The position numbers were made by a program, and so were the translations under genes. A stretch of DNA of 55,531 bases, from positions 1 to 55,531 of the forward strand of contig NZ_AUCY01000024.1 of NCBI RefSeq assembly GCF_000430005.1. The letters run 5' to 3'. The DNA comes from Desulfovibrio cuneatus DSM 11391. GTDB taxonomy: Bacteria > Desulfobacterota > Desulfovibrionia > Desulfovibrionales > Desulfovibrionaceae. This document shows positions 35,034 to 44,000 of this stretch, piece after piece (position 1 is the stretch's first letter; every line of letters starts with the position of its first letter). Under the pieces are notes generated by a model. The model did no database searches. It was given only the letters and a program-made list of their open reading frames with translations, and had not been told where the DNA came from.

Positions 35034-35057
35034 ACGCCTCACAAGAGGCGTTTTTTC
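35034..35057 (+). terminator. Terminator-like hairpin in front of fetA
   Basis: The perfect 7-bp arms ACGCCTC and GAGGCGT flank a 4-base loop and are followed by TTTTTC. It lies 28 bases before the fetA start and downstream of the complete sel1 terminator. It could act as an attenuator of fetAB. Confidence 0.55.
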
Positions 35058-35084
35058 ATTCACTTTTTGCGACTTTTTAGCACT

Positions 35085-35759
35085 ATGACCACACCAATTC
35101 TGTTTTGTAATGCTGTCACATTTGGCTATGAGCCCGAAAAGCCCGTGGTGCGCTCCCTTAGCCTTGGGCTGGAAGAAGGGAGCTATTCACTGCTTGTGGG
35201 GCCTTCCGGCGAAGGGAAATCCAGCCTGTTCCGGCTGCTGGTGCGCCTTGAAGAACCTACCAGTGGCGACATTTTGTTTCAGGGGCAACCCATTGCCGCC
35301 CTTGCCCCGGCGGAACTGCGCCGCCAAGTGGGGCTTTTGGGGCAAACCCCGGCCCTTGTGCCCGGCACAGTGAAAGAGAACCTGCTCTTGCCATTTTCCT
35401 TTGCGGCGCACCGCGCGCGCCCACTTCCTTCCGAGCAGGAACTGCACACATGGCTATTGCGCCTTGGCCTTGGCACCGTGCCCCTTACCCAGGAAGCAAG
35501 CGCCCTTAGCGTGGGCCAACGCCAACGCCTGTGCCTTATTCGCCTTTTGCTTCTGCGCCCCAAGGTGCTGCTGCTTGATGAACCCACAAGCGCCCTGGAC
35601 GCTGAAAGCCGGGGCACCCTGCTTGCCCTGGTGGAAGAGTTGTGGCGCAGTGAAGGGCTGACGGTGGTGCAAATTGACCACTCCGGGTATAGCCCCACCT
35701 TCCCTCACGCCGTGCTGGCCTTACGTGGCGGGCACATGGAGCAAACCCATGTGGCATAA
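35085..35759 (+). CDS. fetA: FetA-like ABC transporter ATPase
   Basis: This 224-residue ATPase has Walker A (GPSGEGKSS), signature ALSVGQRQRL, Walker B (VLLLDEPTS) and the switch His (QIDHSG). With FetB it forms the YbbL/YbbM type of exporter, which in E. coli protects against iron overload. The signature motif reads LSVGQ instead of LSGGQ, which is common in this family. The start gives MTTPILFCNAVTFGYEP. It overlaps fetB. Confidence 0.85.
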   Translation: MTTPILFCNAVTFGYEPEKPVVRSLSLGLEEGSYSLLVGPSGEGKSSLFRLLVRLEEPTSGDILFQGQPIAALAPAELRRQVGLLGQTPALVPGTVKENLLLPFSFAAHRARPLPSEQELHTWLLRLGLGTVPLTQEASALSVGQRQRLCLIRLLLLRPKVLLLDEPTSALDAESRGTLLALVEELWRSEGLTVVQIDHSGYSPTFPHAVLALRGGHMEQTHVA

Positions 35760-36612
35760 TGTACAGGCATTTTTCCAGCAACTAATGGCAGAAGTGCAAA
35801 CCACCGCTACGCCGCAAGGGGCAGACTACATTGCCATAGACCTGTGGCAACTGGCCCTGGCCCTGGGTTTTGTGCTACTGGCTGGCGCATTTTCCCGCAT
35901 GTACCACCTGCGCCTTGAGCGCGACCTGTTTTTCGGCACTATCCGCCTTTTTACCCAGCTCCTTGCCGTGGGCTACGTCTTGCACATTGTGTTTGCCATG
36001 CAGTCCTTGTGGCTGGTGCTTGGCATGTACACCATAACAGCCTGGGTAGCGGCTTCCCTTGCGGCACGCCGGGTGCGCGGGCGCGGCATTCCCGTGCTGT
36101 TGCCCACCTTTGCCGCGTTGTTCTGTACCTGTTTTGGCGTTACCCTTGTGGTGGCCATTGTCATTTTGCAGGCCACCCCCTGGTGGAAGCCCCAATACTT
36201 TATTCCCATTGGCGGCATGGTGGCAGGCAATGCCATGAACGCCGTAGCCATTGCCCTGGAACGGTTTTTTAATGAGCTGCACCTGCGTAAAGGCGAAACA
36301 GAAGCCCTGCTGTGCCTGGGGGCCTCCCCTGCGGAAGCAACGGCAGACATGTTCCGCGTTGCCATGCGCGCAGGCATGATTAACCCCATTAATGCCATGA
36401 TGGGCGTGGGCATTGTTTCCCTGCCCGGCATGATGACAGGCCAGATTCTGGCGGGGGTCTCTCCTATTCAGGCCGTGCGCTACCAGGTGGTGGTACTGCT
36501 TATGGTCACCGCCGCCGCAGCCCTCAGTTCCTTCATTTCCCTGCGCCTGGTGCGCGGCAGGTGCTTCACCCCCGGTGGGGCGTTGCGTGCCATGGGGAAA
36601 GGAATGCCGTAG
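35749..36612 (+). CDS. fetB: FetB-like iron export permease (UPF0014)
   Basis: This inner membrane protein of about 287 residues has seven hydrophobic segments. The family features are LRLERDLFFGTIRLFTQLLAVGYVL near the start and the central MVAGNAMNAVAIALERF and LCLGASPAEA. NPINAMMGVGIVSLPGMMTGQILAG is the best conserved motif. The chosen ATG at 35749 overlaps the end of fetA; an ATG at 35785 is an alternative. Confidence 0.9.
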   Translation: MWHNVQAFFQQLMAEVQTTATPQGADYIAIDLWQLALALGFVLLAGAFSRMYHLRLERDLFFGTIRLFTQLLAVGYVLHIVFAMQSLWLVLGMYTITAWVAASLAARRVRGRGIPVLLPTFAALFCTCFGVTLVVAIVILQATPWWKPQYFIPIGGMVAGNAMNAVAIALERFFNELHLRKGETEALLCLGASPAEATADMFRVAMRAGMINPINAMMGVGIVSLPGMMTGQILAGVSPIQAVRYQVVVLLMVTAAAALSSFISLRLVRGRCFTPGGALRAMGKGMP

Positions 36613-36684
36613 TAGGAAACCGCTGAGTTTTGAGGAAATGAGAAGAGCTGTGCGGCGTGCCGCCGCCCCAGCTTGTGGGTTCTT

Positions 36685-36900
36685 TTTATTCATCCGCTCC
36701 GCTTGGGTTAGGGGGCCCTTGTGCGGCCCCCTAACAACCCCACACCCACGGGGTTGCACCCCGTGACCCCGCTAAGCCTGTGGTCCGCGCTCAGTAGATT
36801 TGTTCCGCTAACTCGCTGCGCTCGTGGCGCTACACAAATATATTCGCGCGGGAGATACACCGTGCAAAACATGAGCAAGGGGCACTTACCGGTTGCTTGC
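36685..36900 (+). repeat. Family D repeat core, copy D1
   Basis: The core starts at TTATTCATCCGCTCCGCT. It contains hairpin 1 (GTTAGGGGGCC 36707-36717 with GGCCCCCTAAC 36725-36735), hairpin 2 (CACGGGGT 36747-36754 with ACCCCGTG 36758-36765) and a longer-range stem ATTTGT 36798-36803 with ACAAAT 36834-36839. It then runs through TTCGCGCGGG. Copies D2 and D3 keep the same order. Confidence 0.75.
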
Positions 36901-36909
36901 TGCATTAAT

Positions 36910-37197
36910 AAGCTGTGCCTCATAAAGTAATTCACTTACAGTAGGGAAGCGGCAACCAAAAAACGCACTTCGATTGAGTAAGCGGGCGCAACAAAGCGCA
37001 CACACGCTGGTGAGACTGTGGGTAATTTCGTCTGAGGCGGGGAGCAGTAAATGGAAGCTGTGCCTCATAAAGTAAGTGACTTACTGTAGGGAAGCGGCGG
37101 CGAAACCACCGCACTTTGGTTGAGTAAGCGGGCGCAGCAAAGCGCATGTATGCTGGTGGGGCTATGGGTAAACTCGTATGATTCGGGGAGTCTGTAA
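36910..37197 (+). repeat. Tandem tail units of family D
   Basis: Two units of about 145 bp begin at 36910 and 37055 with AAGCTGTGCCTCATAAAGTAA. They share GTAGGGAAGCGG, GAGTAAGCGGGCGCA and AAAGCGCA, and end near GGTAAAyTCGT. A related unit follows D3 at about 55105-55232, and a short part lies inverted at 37345-37395. Confidence 0.7.
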
Positions 37198-37344
37198 TTA
37201 TCAATATGTGCCACAGAAGATGAATGCTTCACTGGCGAGAAGTGGAAGTGAAAGAGAAAACCCCATATCCGGGAACGTGTGTGAAAAGAACTCTTCGGCG
37301 TCTTCGCCGCACCGTACAGGTAATTCTCAGCGTTTCCCCCAGCC

Positions 37345-37662
37345 AACGCGCGCTTTGCTGCGCCCGGCCACTCATGCGGAGTGCGGTAATTATGTTGACG
37401 CTTGTTTGAGGGGAGGCAATTCACTTCTGTGGAACAGCATATTATTCCGATAAGCCAACGATAAGCCCCTTCACCCGCACTTGCCACGGTGATTTCCCCG
37501 CGCGATTCTATTTGTTTGCGCCCCGAGCGCAGCGAGGTAGGAAACAAATAGCCCAAGCGCGGGCCGTAACCTAAACGGGGTCTTGGGGCGGAGCCCCAAG
37601 CGCCTGGGGTTGTTAGGGGGCCGGGCGAAGGCCCCCTGACCCAAGCGGAGCGGATGAAATAA
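37345..37662 (-). repeat. Family D repeat, copy D2 (inverted)
   Basis: Read on the minus strand this copy has CATCCGCTCCGCTTGGGT, then hairpin 1 (arms at 37630-37640 and 37612-37622), hairpin 2 with a different but fully paired sequence CTTGGGGC/GCCCCAAG (37593-37600 and 37582-37589), and a 10-bp stem CTATTTGTTT/AAACAAATAG (37542-37551 with 37508-37517). A tail fragment follows to about 37345. A family-B-like motif is at 37321-37340. Confidence 0.7.
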
Positions 37663-37759
37663 AAAAAAACCACAAACTGGTGTGGCGCAGAGCGCCGCAA
37701 AAGACAATGCTACACCACTCTTACAAAGCTGGCGCGGCGGCACGCCGCAAACCTTTCCT

Positions 37760-38470
37760 CTATTTCTTCGCTGACTTTGCCACCCCCACCCCAACCCGCG
37801 GGCACCAGGGGGAAAATTCGCAGGCCGTGCACAGGGGCTTGCGGGCTTCGCACACATGGCGGCCAAACCACACCAGCCTATGGTTCACATTACCCCACTC
37901 TTCCTGGGGGAACAGGGCCATCAGTTCCTTTTCCACTTTTTCCGGCTCTGGCCCCACGCAAAGCCCAAGGCGCTGGGTTATGCGCGAAACATGGGTGTCC
38001 ACCGCAATGCCCTCATTCTTGCCATAGGCTGTCCACAGCACCACATTGGCTGTTTTGCGGGCCACACCGGGCAATGAAAGCAAGTCTTGCATGGTGGCGG
38101 GCACCTCCCCACCGAACACGCCGCTTACCCGCTGGGCCGATGCCACAATGTTCTTGGCCTTGTTGCGGAAAAAGCCCGTGGAACGAATGCACGCTTCCAC
38201 TTCTTCCAGGGGGGCCCCAGCCAAATGGGCCGGGGTGGGCCAGCGCCGGAACAATTCTGGCGTAACCTTGTTCACACGTTCATCCGTACATTGGGCGGAA
38301 AGAATAACCGCAACCAGTAGTTCCCAGGGGGAGTTGGCATACAAGTGCGTTTCCGGGGTAGGATAACGCCGGGCGAGCAAAGCCACCACCTGGCGGGCCA
38401 ATTCCTGCACAGCGGCTTTATGAGTGGCTGGGCATGAGGGGATGTTTTTCACTTTCGTATTGGTTGGCAT
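37760..38470 (-). CDS. nth: Endonuclease III
   Basis: This 236-residue DNA glycosylase/AP lyase removes oxidised pyrimidines. The helix-hairpin-helix is LPGVARKTANVVL with the catalytic Lys, and the catalytic Asp is in GIAVDTHVSRI. The [4Fe-4S] cluster cysteines follow the pattern C-x6-C-x2-C-x5-C (CEARKPLCTACEFSPWC). The first 25 residues extend the usual start. It is transcribed alone on the minus strand. Confidence 0.96.
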   Translation of the reverse strand: MPTNTKVKNIPSCPATHKAAVQELARQVVALLARRYPTPETHLYANSPWELLVAVILSAQCTDERVNKVTPELFRRWPTPAHLAGAPLEEVEACIRSTGFFRNKAKNIVASAQRVSGVFGGEVPATMQDLLSLPGVARKTANVVLWTAYGKNEGIAVDTHVSRITQRLGLCVGPEPEKVEKELMALFPQEEWGNVNHRLVWFGRHVCEARKPLCTACEFSPWCPRVGVGVAKSAKK

Positions 38471-38876
38471 GGGGTACCTTTCAAGCACGCTGAGTCATTC
38501 TCAAAAGTGCCCTATATTCAACGGATTTTATATTTGTGCGGCTTTCTTCCCAAGGGCAAGGAGAACACGTTGTGTTGCGGGAACAGAGGGCGTTTTACCT
38601 GGGAAAAGTCGGCATGGGTCTATTACACAAGCCCCTTACACAAGAATAAGCCTGCCCGACTTTTTTTATTTGTCAGAGCAGGCTATTATGCCTTATAGTG
38701 GGTAATAGCAACTGTCACCACACTGCGCCACCAAAGGCGCCCCCCCACGGGGCCAAGAATTCTGTATTCGCAAAAAATTAAAAAGTACGCAAACCAAGGC
38801 AAGAAGGCAGGCCTTGCCATTGCCTTTAGCCGTTTTCTTTGCCAATATACCGCGCTACTGCGCGTGGGAGGCTACC
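38471..38876. other. Intergenic region between nth and cutA
   Basis: No gene is seen in these 406 bases. An inverted repeat with arms AGCCTGC (38649-38655) and GCAGGCT (38678-38684) overlaps a possible promoter, TTGTCA (38670-38675) and TATAGT (38694-38699) with 18-base spacing, reading toward cutA. Confidence 0.45.
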
Positions 38877-39212
38877 GTGCACCCCCAGCAAACGCTTTTT
38901 GTGTATGTTACCATCGGCTCAGCCCCGGAAGCAGGAACCCTGGCCCGCACGTTAGTGCAGGAACGTCTCCTTGCTTGTGCCAACATAATTCCCGCCATCC
39001 ATTCCATTTACTGGTGGCAGGGAAAAATGGAAGAAAGCAATGAAGCTGTACTTGTGGGCAAAACAACACAGCACCGCTACCCGGCACTTGAAGCACGGGT
39101 ACGCCAGCTTCATCCTTATGAAACACCCTGCATTACTGCCCTGCCCATAACTGCCGGGTTTGCCCCGTTTTTGCAGTGGGTGGCCCACGAAACACAACCA
39201 CATCAGGAATAA
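38877..39212 (+). CDS. cutA: CutA1 divalent-cation tolerance protein
   Basis: This 111-residue trimeric cytoplasmic protein carries the family features TLARTLVQERLLACANIIPAIHSIYWWQGK and LHPYETPCITALPI. It has been linked to copper tolerance, but its exact task is unclear. The GTG start lies 5-6 bases after GGGAGG; an upstream ATG at 38814 has no ribosome site. The next gene begins 10 bases after the stop. Confidence 0.93.
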   Translation: MHPQQTLFVYVTIGSAPEAGTLARTLVQERLLACANIIPAIHSIYWWQGKMEESNEAVLVGKTTQHRYPALEARVRQLHPYETPCITALPITAGFAPFLQWVAHETQPHQE

Positions 39213-39222
39213 GGAGTGCCTC

Positions 39223-40158
39223 TTGTCCATTTACCTTACAGGCTCACTGGCATACGACAGGCTCATGCGTTTTTCCGGTAAATTTGCGGATTCCATTTTG
39301 CCTGAACAAATAGAGTCACTCAGCGTCTCCTTCTTTATCGACCACTTTGAAGAAAAGCTTGGGGGTAATGCAGGAAATATCGCATATTCTTTGTACCTGC
39401 TGGGGGAAAAACCCATTATTGTGGCTTCCGCAGGGAAAGATTTTGGCCCCTACAAAAGTATGCTGGAAGAATGGGGCCTGCCCACACACGGCATTACCGT
39501 GCATGAAAACCAGCTCACAGCGGGCTGTTACATTACTACCGACCTTGTGAACAACCAAATAGCCGCCTTCCATGCGGCAGCCCTGATGGAACCAAGCACG
39601 TTTGTGTTCCCGGCCATGAACGCGGCCACAGACATTGGCATTATTTGCCCTTCCAACCCCAACGACATGACCACCCACCCAAGGGAATACAAAGAGCAGG
39701 GGGTTGCCTATATTTACGACCCCGCCCAGCAATTGCCTATTCTGAGCAGGGAAGATGTGCTTGCCAGTGTAGAGGGTGCCCTGCTGCTTATGGGCAACGA
39801 CTATGAAATTAAGCTGGTTATGGAAAAAACTGGGCGCACCCTGGCAGAACTGCTGCAACTGACAACCCAGGGCATTATTGCCACCATGGGGGAAAAGGGT
39901 TCTGTGCTGTACCACAAAGACGGCAGCCAAACCCATGTGGAGGCTGTGCCTGTGGCTGAAGTGCGCGACCCAACAGGCGCAGGCGACGCCTACCGCGCAG
40001 GCCTGCTCAAGGGCCTTACCCAGGGCAGCACCTTGCTTGAAGCCGCCCGCCTTGGTGCGGTATGTGCCGCGTTTTGTATTGAAGTTTCCGGCCCCCAGGC
40101 CCACGTATTCACCCAGGGCACATTTAAAAAACGCTACAACAGCGCTTTCCCGGCCTAA
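39223..40158 (+). CDS. PfkB-family nucleoside/carbohydrate kinase
   Basis: This 311-residue kinase belongs to the ribokinase group. The substrate side has KLGGNAGNIAYSLYLLGEK, and the ATP/catalytic motif DPTGAGDAYRAGLLKG near residue 250 holds the base Asp. The overall pattern is closest to bacterial adenosine-kinase-like proteins, but the substrate cannot be settled. The start codon is TTG, 6 bases after AAGGAG. It is probably co-transcribed with cutA. Confidence 0.85.
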   Translation: MSIYLTGSLAYDRLMRFSGKFADSILPEQIESLSVSFFIDHFEEKLGGNAGNIAYSLYLLGEKPIIVASAGKDFGPYKSMLEEWGLPTHGITVHENQLTAGCYITTDLVNNQIAAFHAAALMEPSTFVFPAMNAATDIGIICPSNPNDMTTHPREYKEQGVAYIYDPAQQLPILSREDVLASVEGALLLMGNDYEIKLVMEKTGRTLAELLQLTTQGIIATMGEKGSVLYHKDGSQTHVEAVPVAEVRDPTGAGDAYRAGLLKGLTQGSTLLEAARLGAVCAAFCIEVSGPQAHVFTQGTFKKRYNSAFPA

Positions 40159-40213
40159 GGGAACCACGGCGAATACCTTCCCCAGCGTCTGGGCCCAAAC
40201 TAACGTGGACAAT

Positions 40214-40364
40214 AGTGTCCGGCTCTCTTTTTGTCCTCTGCCACGCATTGCAATGAAGCAAAGAGAGAAGAAGAGGTATTGTAAAGGCAAACGACACGCT
40301 ACGCGGTGCAATTTTGCCAGCAAAATTACACCAATACTTCCCGGCTTATGAGCCGGACAGCACT
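40214..40364 (+). repeat. Family A repeat, copy A3
   Basis: This 151-bp element has inverted ends AGTGTCCGGCTC (40214-40225) and GAGCCGGACAGCACT (40350-40364). It contains an inner hairpin (GCAATTTTG/CAAAATT). It fills the gap between the kinase and TPR genes and ends 14 bases before the TPR start. Confidence 0.7.
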
Positions 40365-40378
40365 GAAACGAGGACAAC

Positions 40379-41020
40379 ATGTCATACACAACAAAAGATT
40401 ATGAATTTTTGGGAAAACAAGTGGCAGAGGGCAAGTTTGTTGCCCGCACCACATTTTTTCTGAGCATTGCCCTGGCCGTGGCCCTGGGAGTTATGGTGGG
40501 CTACTTTGCAGGGGGGTCAGGTTCTTCCGGCGGCTTTGCCAGCGGGGAACAGCAGCAGCCCCTGGGGCAAAACGCCCCAAGCATTTCCGCCAACACAATG
40601 AATGCAGACCGGATAGCCGCCATTCTGGAACATGAACAGCAAGCCCAAAAAGACCCCATGGATGCTTCCAACTGGGAACACCTTGGCAACCTGTATTATG
40701 ACAATAATGAACCGGCCAAAGCCATTAAAGCCTACGAAAAACACCTGGCGCTGAACCCCAATAACCTCAGTGTGCTGGTGGATTGCGGCGTTATGTACCG
40801 TGAAGTGAAGAATTACGACAAGGCCCTGGAACTGTTCACCAAAGCTTTGAGCATTGACCCAAAGCACGAAGTGGCCATGTTCAATACAGGCGTGGTGCTT
40901 TACAATGACTTGGACAAAAAAGAAGAAGGCAAAGCCGTTTGGCAAAAACTTCTTTCCATAAATCCAGGGGCAAAAGCACCCAGTGGTGCGCTTGTTTCCG
41001 ACATTTTGAAGACGCTGTAA
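40379..41020 (+). CDS. Membrane-anchored TPR protein
   Basis: This 213-residue protein has one membrane helix (residues 24-44, FFLSIALAVALGVMVGYFAGG), a Gly/Ser/Gln-rich stretch and three tetratricopeptide repeats from about residue 100 (NWEHLGNLYYDNNEPAKAIKAYEKHLALNPNN and two more). The repeats probably lie in the periplasm. It starts the operon with the giant protein, 13 bases downstream, so it may act as its partner. Confidence 0.85.
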   Translation: MSYTTKDYEFLGKQVAEGKFVARTTFFLSIALAVALGVMVGYFAGGSGSSGGFASGEQQQPLGQNAPSISANTMNADRIAAILEHEQQAQKDPMDASNWEHLGNLYYDNNEPAKAIKAYEKHLALNPNNLSVLVDCGVMYREVKNYDKALELFTKALSIDPKHEVAMFNTGVVLYNDLDKKEEGKAVWQKLLSINPGAKAPSGALVSDILKTL

Positions 41021-41033
41021 ACGAGGTAGCCTT

Positions 41034-44000
41034 ATGTTAAAGCGTGCCCTGGTATTATGCTTTTTCTGGGTGTGTGCAAGCACCAGTGCTTTTGCCATTC
41101 CGCTGGTAGTAGATAATGTAACCAGCATGCAGCCCCTGCTGCCTGAACTGCTGTGGCAGGCAGACCCGGATGGGCAGCAAACCATTGAAAGCATAAGCAC
41201 CCCGGAAGCGCAAGCAGGCTTTGCCTCTTTGCGTAACGGCTTTCCATTGCGCGCCACAGGCCCGGTGTGGCTCAAGCTTTCCTTGCTTAAGGCCCAGCGT
41301 TCCGCCTTAACCCCCGCCCCCCAGGGGGGCACCCCGCTTGTTAGCATTAACCTTGGCAGGTTTAACGGGGGCAATGCCCAGGTTTTCCTGCGTGAAACAG
41401 GTGAAGGCGTGGTGGCCCACACCCGCTGGACACGTACAGACGTTGGCCCCAGTGAAAACCTTGTTATTCCTGCCTTTGGCGCAACGCCCCAAACCATTTT
41501 TATGCGCCTGCCCGAAGTGCCCGGCCTGTGGTTTCAACCCACGGTACAACCGCAAGAAAACGTAACCGCCCCCCTGTTGCCGCCAGACCAGCTTTTGCCA
41601 GGGCTGGTGGTGCTGGCCTGCCTTGTGTGCCTGCTGCGTGCCTTGAAGGAGCGCTCCGCATGGCGCTTCTGGGCAGCGGTTTTTCTTGGGTTTGTCCTGG
41701 CAGACATCATGCTGCCCCTGCCCCTGCTGCATGAAACATTATCATACGCCCAACTGCCCGCCATGCTGGCCCCCGGCCTTTCCCTGCTACTGCTCCCACA
41801 CCTGGGGCGTGCCATGCTGGGCACCAATAAATCAGCCCCGGTGCAAGACATACTCCTTTCAGGATTTTCCCTAGTGGGCATTGCAGCAGCCCTTATGCCC
41901 CTGGTGCCTGGCTACCAGTGGCTTACCCGGCTGTTTCCCCTGTGGCCCCTGCTGCTTTTCCCCTTGTTGCCCGTGTGTTTTTGGGCACTGCAAGACAAAC
42001 GCCGTGGTGCCCTTGCCTTTACCGGTATTTGCATAATGCCCTTTATTGGCGCAGTCCTTTCTTTTTGGGCAATGGAAGCAACCCTGCCAAGCCCCATGGC
42101 AGTGCAAGGCAGCATGTGGGGGCTTGCCATTGGTGGCCTGAGCCTAGCCCTTGTGCGCGGTCCGCATACAGCACGTTCCGCGGCCCAGCACACCCTTGGC
42201 TCGTCCTTCCCCCTGTTGCAGGAAGTGGAAGAAGGCGCAAGTGGTGCCCCTTCCCTGTTGCCGCAAAACAACCCATTCCCCTTGCTGCCCACGGCAAACA
42301 ACCAAAATGCCCCTGCCCAGCCAGGCCAAAGCCCTGCTGACAACACTAGCCAGGAAGACCAGGAAGATGCCGACCACATGCCCGGTGCCTCCCTTGAAGC
42401 GGCATTTTCCGCAACCCTTGCGGAACAGCAGGCTGCCCTTGCCCGCGCAAACACACCACAAGAACAAACCACCCCTGGCCACAACACAGGCAATGCCCCT
42501 GCACCCAGTGCAGAGGCTTCTGCCAGCGCAGGCGCTACCCAGGAAACCATTCTTTTTCCCCTGCCGGAAGACGTGCCCGCAGCACCCGAAGAAACGGGTA
42601 CTTTTGCCCCCAAGGTTGCCTCAACACCTACCGCTGCCATGGCTTCTGCTGCGCCCAGCGCAACAACACAGGCAAGCGCCCTGCCTGCTTCCACACCCCT
42701 GGGGGACACCAGCGCCGTGCAGCCCCGGCCTGTTGCGGCAACCCCCAAACAGCCCGCCCAGGCCAACAGGCATGAAGACAACACCCTTACCCTGGCCCAG
42801 GCGGCAAGCCATGCCAGCCTTGGCAGCCTTTTGGGGGACGAACCCTTAAGCATGGGCGCGGCCACACATGAAGCATCGCCTGAAGCTTCCCCAGCCTTGG
42901 GGTTACTGGGCTCGTCCCTTTCCATGCCAGCCTCCACCAATACCCGCACAGCCAAAAAATCGCCTGCCCAACCCGCTGCGGGGCAGCAAGGGCTGCACCT
43001 TGCCCCCAGTAACCAGCCGCTGCGCAAAACCCCACCCGCAGTTGTGGCCACCAGCACACCACTTTCCCAAAATGCCGACCACGCCAGGAAAGAGGCACTG
43101 CCAACACACGCATTGCCCCCCTTGGAAATGGCTGCCCCGCATAAGCCTGCTACAAATACCCCAGATGCAGAAAAATCTGGACAGAAAAAGCCTCCCCTGG
43201 AACTTCCAGCCCTGGACCTGCCACCCGCAGGAGCTTCCCGCAGTGCGGCAGGTTCCACCACAACGGAACGTTTGATGCAGGCCAAAGGCTTGACCCCCAA
43301 GGAGTACACTCCCAGCGGCCTGCAGGAAGACACCCTTTCCCCTGGCTTTGGCAGCGTTGGTGCCCTGCTAACCCCCAAGGCACCCCCACCCGCGCAGGCC
43401 CACAAGCCTGCCGCCACTGGTGCTGCAAAGGCGCAAGGGGCAGCACCAGTGCCAGCCCCTGCCAACGCCCCTGTGGCCCAGCAGCCAAGCAAAGAAGCTG
43501 CCCCCCAGCATACCCCTGCCTTGAGTATTTTTAACCTTACCAACATTATCAGGCGGGTAGACCATTCCCTTGAGCCACGCATCAAGCAAAAAGGCGTCAT
43601 CTTTTCCTGGGTGCTGGACCCGCGCCTGCCAACATTGCTCAAAGGTGACGCCTTTGGGCTCTACTCCACCCTTTCCGGCCTGCTTTCCGACTCCATTGAC
43701 GCCACAGACGCAGGCTTTGTGCAGCTTGCGGTGCGCCACATACATACCGAAAGCAACGGCCCGCTCATTCTTTCCTTCAGCATTACCGACACAGGCACGG
43801 AAAAGCGGCAGCTTGCCCACCAAGGCCAGGGGCAACACTTTGCCACAGCCAATGGCGGCAGCTTTACCGTGGAATACAGCCCCACCCACGGCCCCCTTAT
43901 TACCATGACAGCCCAGTTTGAACTGCCCACAGCCCTGGTGGAAACGCCGGGGAATAACGCGGTATCAATGAAAGCAGACACCAAAGAAACACCAGTACCT

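Larger units (their letters stand above)
36613..37759. other. 1.15-kb repeat-filled intergenic region
   Basis: No gene is supported. The region is made of family D copies D1 (plus orientation, with two tail units) and D2 (minus orientation), which face each other around a unique centre of about 130 bp. Long reading frames on the minus strand here follow the repeats and have no ribosome sites. Confidence 0.7.

Noticed and set aside
36910-37197. CRISPR array
   Set aside because: The repeat units are about 145 bp, only two are in tandem, and there are no short spacers or cas genes.
37065-37866. Minus-strand frames of 211 and 131 codons in the fetB-nth gap
   Set aside because: They follow family D hairpins; similar translated repeats are a common source of false genes, and they lack ribosome sites.
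41912-43642. Minus-strand open frame of about 576 codons inside the giant gene
   Set aside because: It mirrors the Ala/Pro/Gln-rich linker; composition is Ser/Arg/Cys-rich low complexity and there is no ribosome site.
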